A stretch of DNA of 47,862 nucleotides from NCBI RefSeq assembly GCF_949287625.1, contig NZ_CASEGO010000036.1:1-47862 (forward strand), written 5' to 3'. The DNA comes from an uncultured Brachyspira sp. (lineage in GTDB: Bacteria > Spirochaetota > Brachyspiria > Brachyspirales > Brachyspiraceae). The notes beneath the pieces were generated by a model. That model had not been told where the DNA came from and did not search any database. It saw only the letters and a list, made by a program, of their open reading frames with translations. Positions 43,343 to 47,862 of this stretch are shown piece after piece. The position numbers and the translations under genes were made by a program. Position 1 is the first letter of the stretch. Every line of letters starts with the position of its first letter.

Positions 43343-44752
43343 CTATACATTTTCATTCCACTGAGTTACAGCATCATCATTAGATAACTCTTCAATGGAG
43401 TTCTTATTAAAAGCAGGATCTTTATGATCTTTTAATTTGCTTACATAATGCTTGGTAAGTAAATATACAGGCTTATTGAGTATTACTATAACAATAATAT
43501 TAAGCAAAGCCATAAAGCCCATAAACATGTCTCCTGCTCCCCATATAGTTTTAAAATCGGCAAGAGAGCCTGCAAATACCATTATTACTGTCATAGTTCC
43601 TACTATTATATACGAAACTATACTGTCTTTCAAAGCGAAAGCTCCTGTTTTTATATAGAAGAAATTACCAAGTATGGAACTGTAAGAGAAAAACAATATA
43701 CATACTGTTATAAAATAAGATCCGAAACTTCCAAGATGTGATTCCATAGCATACTGAAATAAATTAATTCCTTCCATATCTTTTATTGCCTTCATAGCTT
43801 CAGGGGATAATAAAAGTATAAATCCGGATATTGAACATATTAATATAGTATCAGTGAATACCGAGAACATTTGTATAAGTCCTTGTTTGCAAGGGTGCGA
43901 AGAATGAGCGGCAGCTGCTGCATGAGGAGCACCTCCCATACCAGCCTCATTTGAAAACAAGCCTCTTTTTAATCCATTGGAAATTGTAGTACCTATAGCC
44001 CCTCCGAAAAATGCACTCGGCTTGAATGCCTGAACAAAAATGGTTTGAAATACGCTAGGAACTGAAGGCAAATTAGTAACAAATATATAAAGCCCTATAA
44101 GTATATAAGGTATTGCCATTACTGGTACTATAAATACACATGCATGGGTTATAGCATCTCTTCTTTTACTAAATAAAATTAATCCAGTAATAACAGTTAA
44201 AACTACAGCGGTAATTGTGACAGATATATTGTATTTTGATAAAGCCCCTGATATAGTATTGGCCTGCATACCATTGAATGTTGTATAGGTAAATATCATA
44301 CAAACAGCAAATACTGCTGCAAGTATAGTTTTTTTCAATTTACTTTTTATATAAAAAGAAGCTCCTCCTATGAACTTACCTTGAGAATCTTTTTCTTTAT
44401 ATAGCTGAGCTAAAGTACTTTCTGTAAAAGCTAAACTTCCTCCAAGTATAGCCATTAGCCACATCCAAAATAATGCTCCAGGTCCTCCTGCTGAAACTGC
44501 CGCCATAACTCCAGTAATATTACCAGTTCCCACCCTTGATGCTGTACTTATACAAAAACTTGCAAAACCAGAAACACCATCTCCTTTTTCATGAGTAGAA
44601 AGTAAAAGTTTTAGAGCATGTATAGAATGAGAAATTTGTATTGCCCTTAATCTAAAAGTAAAAAATATAGAAACAACCAAAAATACAGCAAGAAGCAAAT
44701 AACCATACATTACATTATTTACTGATGTGATTATATTATTAATAATATCCAT
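43343..44752 (-). CDS. Alanine/glycine:cation symporter (AGCS family)
   Basis: 469 aa with about eleven hydrophobic segments. AGCS carriers import alanine or glycine with Na+ (or H+). Family signatures are clear: RVGTGNITGVMAAVSAGGPG near residues 72-91, FWMWLMAILGGSLAFTEST, and GLKRGLFSNEAGMGGAPHAA around residue 260. The length is normal. The C-terminal tail (about 40 residues) is polar and cytosolic. A good promoter lies at 44780-44808. It is transcribed alone toward the tRNA gene. Confidence 0.93.
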   Translation of the reverse strand: MDIINNIITSVNNVMYGYLLLAVFLVVSIFFTFRLRAIQISHSIHALKLLLSTHEKGDGVSGFASFCISTASRVGTGNITGVMAAVSAGGPGALFWMWLMAILGGSLAFTESTLAQLYKEKDSQGKFIGGASFYIKSKLKKTILAAVFAVCMIFTYTTFNGMQANTISGALSKYNISVTITAVVLTVITGLILFSKRRDAITHACVFIVPVMAIPYILIGLYIFVTNLPSVPSVFQTIFVQAFKPSAFFGGAIGTTISNGLKRGLFSNEAGMGGAPHAAAAAHSSHPCKQGLIQMFSVFTDTILICSISGFILLLSPEAMKAIKDMEGINLFQYAMESHLGSFGSYFITVCILFFSYSSILGNFFYIKTGAFALKDSIVSYIIVGTMTVIMVFAGSLADFKTIWGAGDMFMGFMALLNIIVIVILNKPVYLLTKHYVSKLKDHKDPAFNKNSIEELSNDDAVTQWNENV

Positions 44753-44779
44753 TGCTTATCCCCATTATAGTATTTTTTT

Positions 44780-44808
44780 ATTATATATCAAATACTTATA
44801 ATGTGCAA
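44780..44808 (-). promoter_or_regulatory. Sigma70-type promoter of the symporter gene
   Basis: On the minus strand TTGCAC (44803-44808) and TATAAT (44780-44785) with a 17-bp spacer, about 28 bp before the start codon. Confidence 0.6.
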
Positions 44809-44821
44809 ATAGAAGCATATA

Positions 44822-46018
44822 TCATTTAAAGCTGTTTAATTTTTTTGATACTTCATTTCGCTTTTTCATGTATCTATCATATAATACTGGATTGGGATTT
44901 TCATTATTAATAATATAAAGATTATAATTTACAGCATCAAGAAGTTTATTATAATATATCTCTGAATTATATTTATCTCCCAAAGTATCATATATTTGAG
45001 CAAGATTTTCTAAAGCTTCATCATCATTTTTATTTACATCAATAATTTTTTTCAAATATTCTATTACAAGATTGCCGTTTTTATTCATATCTCTTTTAAG
45101 CAAATATACAGCATCTTTCATAAGAGCTGTATCTTTATCGTATATCTCTATAGCCCTATTATAACTTTTTGCAGCATTATCATAATCATTTTTTAATATA
45201 TAGGCATTTGCTAATTTCTTATAATATATATAATTATTTTTCTTTGCATCTATTGCCTTAATATAATTTTCTATACTTAACTCTATATCTTCTGGTATAA
45301 CATTAACTTTGTATCTGCTGTAATAATAATCGCCCAAAGCTGACAAATAATAATGATTATTTTTATCAAGTTTTTTATTCATATTATCAGTAATTATTTT
45401 AATATTATCTACTGCTGTTCTATCGCTTTTTAATACTAAATAATCCAAATAATCTATATTAAAATAAATATTATCTTTATAAAAATTAAAAAACACATCA
45501 TAAATATTTTTACTCTCTTCTGCTTCATGTATCTTTTGAGAATAGTACCCTATTAAAGAAATATATTCATCTTCTTTGATATATACTTTACTATTATATA
45601 CAGAAGTATAATCATATATATCTTTAAGCATTTGATTAATAGATTCAAATAATTTATCTTCTTTAGAATAAAGTCTTTTTTCAAGCCATATATTAGATTT
45701 GCTTTTATCAAAAATTACATAATTAAGTATAAACTCTTTCTTATATCTTAATATATCATAAGTTACAGAAACATCGGCATTATTTTTTAATGTAAGGTCT
45801 TTAATTTTGGATTTTATTGATTTATAATTTTCAGCTTTTATATTATTATTAGGCACTATATCAAAATCAGAATATAAAAGTATATTCTTCTTTACAAGAT
45901 CATTTACAGCATAAAGAGTATAATTATTAGAGTAAGAAGTTTCAAATATAATAATTCTTTTCTCTGCTGAAGCGTATAAAACAATAATTAAGAATATAAT
46001 AATAATTTTTTTTATCAT
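44822..46018 (-). CDS. Exported TPR-repeat protein
   Basis: 398 aa with an N-terminal signal-like helix (MIKKIIIIFLIIVLYASAEK), so probably periplasmic. Residues ~20-130 form a small alpha/beta region with a NADVSVTYDILRY strand. Residues ~240-375 contain tetratricopeptide repeats, clearest as YIYYKKLANAYILKNDYDNA with AAKSYNRAIEIYDKD, and DDEALENLAQIYDTLGDKYN with SEIYYNKLLDA. TPR proteins act as scaffolds; no enzyme motif is visible. It is divergent from folD, with a 114-bp shared upstream region. Confidence 0.8.
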   Translation of the reverse strand: MIKKIIIIFLIIVLYASAEKRIIIFETSYSNNYTLYAVNDLVKKNILLYSDFDIVPNNNIKAENYKSIKSKIKDLTLKNNADVSVTYDILRYKKEFILNYVIFDKSKSNIWLEKRLYSKEDKLFESINQMLKDIYDYTSVYNSKVYIKEDEYISLIGYYSQKIHEAEESKNIYDVFFNFYKDNIYFNIDYLDYLVLKSDRTAVDNIKIITDNMNKKLDKNNHYYLSALGDYYYSRYKVNVIPEDIELSIENYIKAIDAKKNNYIYYKKLANAYILKNDYDNAAKSYNRAIEIYDKDTALMKDAVYLLKRDMNKNGNLVIEYLKKIIDVNKNDDEALENLAQIYDTLGDKYNSEIYYNKLLDAVNYNLYIINNENPNPVLYDRYMKKRNEVSKKLNSFK

Positions 46019-46132
46019 TTAAAAAATATACAATATAAATATAAAAAAATCTATACTTGTATTTTATTTATGAACACTATATTATTAGAGAAAATTATAT
46101 TATTTTAAAGAAAAAATTATATAGGAGATTAT

Positions 46133-46969
46133 ATGATATTAGACGGAAGAGAACTATCAAAAAGCATAAAAGAGAATATTAAAAAAGATGTGGAAATGCT
46201 CACAAAAAAACCAAGAATAGACTTTCTATATTTTGATGATGATAAATCAAGCGAAGTATATTTTACAAGAGCCAAAAAGCAGGCTGAAAGTGTTGGAATG
46301 ATAGGTTCTCTTCATAATCTGCCAGTAAATACTACAGAAGAAGATTTCCTCACTCTAATAGAATATTTAAATAAAGAAAAAGAAACAAGCGGAATAATGA
46401 TACAAATGCCACTGCCTAAACATATAAGCAAAAAGAAAGTATATGAAACTATATCGGTAGAAAAAGATGCTGATGCTATATCTCATATTAATTTGGGAAG
46501 GATATTTATGGGAGAAAATGATTTAGCTCCTTGTACAGCTAAAAGTGCAATGGCTTTGATAGAAAAATCTGGTATAAAGATAGAAGGGGCAAATGCTGTT
46601 GTAATAGGAAGAAGTGAGATAGTAGGAAAACCTTTAGCTCATTTACTTCTTCAAAAATCGGCTACTGTAACAATAGCTCATTCAAAAACTAAAAATTTGA
46701 AAGAGATTTGCAAAAATGCTGATATATTATGCGTATCAATAGGAAAATCTGAGTTTATTACTGGAGATTATATTAAAGAAGGGGCTGTTGTTATAGATAT
46801 AGGAATCAATGTAATGGAAGACGGATCTTTGAAAGGCGATGTGAACTTTGAAGAGGCTTCAAAAATAGCTTCAAGTATTACACCTGTACCTAATGGTGTT
46901 GGAAGCGTAACTGTAGCAATGCTTTTGAGTAATGTGCTTTATCTTCATAATAAATATAATAATAAATAA
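46133..46969 (+). CDS. folD: FolD: methylenetetrahydrofolate dehydrogenase/cyclohydrolase, diverged active site
   Basis: 278 aa, the normal FolD length. FolD interconverts 5,10-methylene-, methenyl- and 10-formyl-tetrahydrofolate with NADP. The nucleotide-binding VVIGRSEIVGKPLAHLLL and the EKDADA and PCT blocks identify it. Several usually invariant residues differ. The catalytic YxxxK motif reads Y43-F-T-R-A47 with Lys displaced to 48. PGGVGPMT near the C-terminus reads PNGVGSVT, and DVDGFHP reads DADAISH. The start is supported by AGGAG. Cyclohydrolase activity is therefore uncertain unless Lys48 takes over. A terminator follows. Confidence 0.88.
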   Translation: MILDGRELSKSIKENIKKDVEMLTKKPRIDFLYFDDDKSSEVYFTRAKKQAESVGMIGSLHNLPVNTTEEDFLTLIEYLNKEKETSGIMIQMPLPKHISKKKVYETISVEKDADAISHINLGRIFMGENDLAPCTAKSAMALIEKSGIKIEGANAVVIGRSEIVGKPLAHLLLQKSATVTIAHSKTKNLKEICKNADILCVSIGKSEFITGDYIKEGAVVIDIGINVMEDGSLKGDVNFEEASKIASSITPVPNGVGSVTVAMLLSNVLYLHNKYNNK

Positions 46970-46999
46970 AAAATATATAGAACTATATAAATAAAAAAA

Positions 47000-47033
47000 G
47001 AAAATGCTAAAATAATAAAGTTTTAGCATTTTC
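47000..47033. terminator. Bidirectional terminator after folD
   Basis: A 13-bp perfect stem (GAAAATGCTAAAA at 47000-47012 with 47021-47033) between the convergent folD and lipoprotein genes. A/T-rich ends supply T-runs either way. Confidence 0.75.
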
Positions 47034-47071
47034 AAGTAAAAAGATATAATATATGAGTTTATAAAAAATAA

Positions 47072-47644
47072 TTATTCTGTTTTATTTAATCTATCAGCTT
47101 TAATATATACTGTTTCTCCTTGTCCTTGTATTGTAAGATCTAAATTATCTATAGAATCTCCTGAAACTGTCATAGACAATATATAAGTTTTTCCGTCTTC
47201 TGTTTTAGTTAAGTTATATTTGCCGTTTTCTTTTCTTGCATTTTCAAATAATACTCTTCCTGGTACATGCAATTCAACAATATTTTCATCTTCATATATA
47301 TCAGCATATATATCAACATTTTCAGGATGTGTAGTAATACCTTCAGTTCTTATAGAATGTTTTGCAGTACCTTTATATACAATAGCTTTATCATTATAAT
47401 GATTTTCATTACTTATAGTATCTGTATTTTCTGCACCGTTACCATTCGCACTAGAAGCACCTGTATTATTAGAAGTACTTGTATTATTGTCTGAATTTTT
47501 TTGATTATCTGAAGATGATGTCTCTTTTGTTTCAGTATTGCTGCTATTATTTTCTGAAACATTCATTGGGTTTGCTGGATTATTTTTTGTACAAGATACA
47601 GCAAATATTGTAATCATTAATATTAAAAATATTTGTGTTTTCAT
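47072..47644 (-). CDS. Lipoprotein with Ser/Asn/Thr-rich linker
   Basis: 190 aa. The signal ends FAVSC (Cys18), giving a lipid anchor. Residues ~19-82 are a low-complexity Asn/Ser/Thr/Glu linker (NNSSNTETKETSSSDNQKNS and similar), typical of a flexible stalk on the cell surface. The C-terminal ~105 residues are a compact beta-rich domain (AIVYKGTAKHSIRT ... VYIKADRLNKTE) that I do not recognise. The start is preceded by AAGGA at good spacing. The remaining 218 bases to the end of the window show no gene. Confidence 0.8.
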   Translation of the reverse strand: MKTQIFLILMITIFAVSCTKNNPANPMNVSENNSSNTETKETSSSDNQKNSDNNTSTSNNTGASSANGNGAENTDTISNENHYNDKAIVYKGTAKHSIRTEGITTHPENVDIYADIYEDENIVELHVPGRVLFENARKENGKYNLTKTEDGKTYILSMTVSGDSIDNLDLTIQGQGETVYIKADRLNKTE

Positions 47645-47862
47645 TTTTTATTTCCTTATGTTTTTTTATTACAAACTAAATATAATATTTTTATACAAAA
47701 AGACAAACTTTGATAATGTATAAAAATCACAATATTTTTTTATATATCTTTACCTAAATATCATAATAAAAAAATAATTACAAATATATTTTTACATAAT
47801 ATATATATTACTGAAATACAAAAATAAATTAGCTTTACATATACGAAGAAAATAAAATTATA

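Overview
The window is strongly AT-rich with very short intergenic gaps. It looks like a chromosomal segment of a gut spirochaete, most likely Brachyspira. That is an inference from base composition, the tandem MetQ-type lipoproteins, the many small lipoproteins and the overall gene repertoire. No 16S rRNA is present to confirm it.

Layout. 1-441: non-coding, with an imperfect inverted repeat. 442-3689 (+): a MATE exporter and a lipid-anchored type-B carboxylesterase. 3794-11725 (-): a methionine-type ABC importer locus in the order metN, metI, a lactate/2-hydroxyacid dehydrogenase, then six tandem paralogous MetQ/NlpA lipoproteins, read from one near-consensus promoter at 11803-11831. 12045-13619 (+): an arylsulfate sulfotransferase-family lipoprotein. 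13803-18113 (+): a large coiled-coil protein of unknown function, a MerR-family regulator, two tiny paralogous hydrophilic proteins and two small lipoproteins. A 19-bp element centred on CCTA(T/G)GGG stands 90-104 bp before three of these genes. 18404-19590 (+): a split CHR-family (chromate-type) transporter pair. 19868-21518 (-): a small lipoprotein, recX and a YcxB-like membrane protein.

21719-42229 (-): the main feature, an 11-gene, 20.5-kb apparent operon with gaps of 29 bp or less. In order of transcription it encodes two TerY-like VWA proteins, a PP2C phosphatase, a Ser/Thr kinase with a zinc ribbon, an SF1 UPF1/Dna2-type helicase, a winged-helix protein of unknown function, a coiled-coil McrB/MoxR-type AAA+ ATPase, a giant protein with a degenerate Hsp70-like core, an unknown 296-aa protein, a HerA/DUF87-type ATPase with a Ser/Thr-rich insert, and two small paralogues. 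The first four match the known TerY-P (VWA/phosphatase/kinase) signalling triad. The rest look like nucleic-acid-processing and chaperone-like NTPases. I read the whole as a phosphorylation-controlled conflict or antiviral defence island that I cannot equate with a named system.

Two copies of a non-coding, TA-flanked, MITE-like element with 16-bp terminal inverted repeats lie in opposite orientation at 19591-19853 and 42379-42610. They bracket the island together with recX. A solo terminus lies at 1830-1845.

42727-47862: a small unknown protein, a CAU-anticodon tRNA, an alanine/glycine:cation symporter, a TPR protein, FolD with an altered active-site motif, and a lipoprotein. No CRISPR array, rRNA, transposase or phage structural gene was seen.
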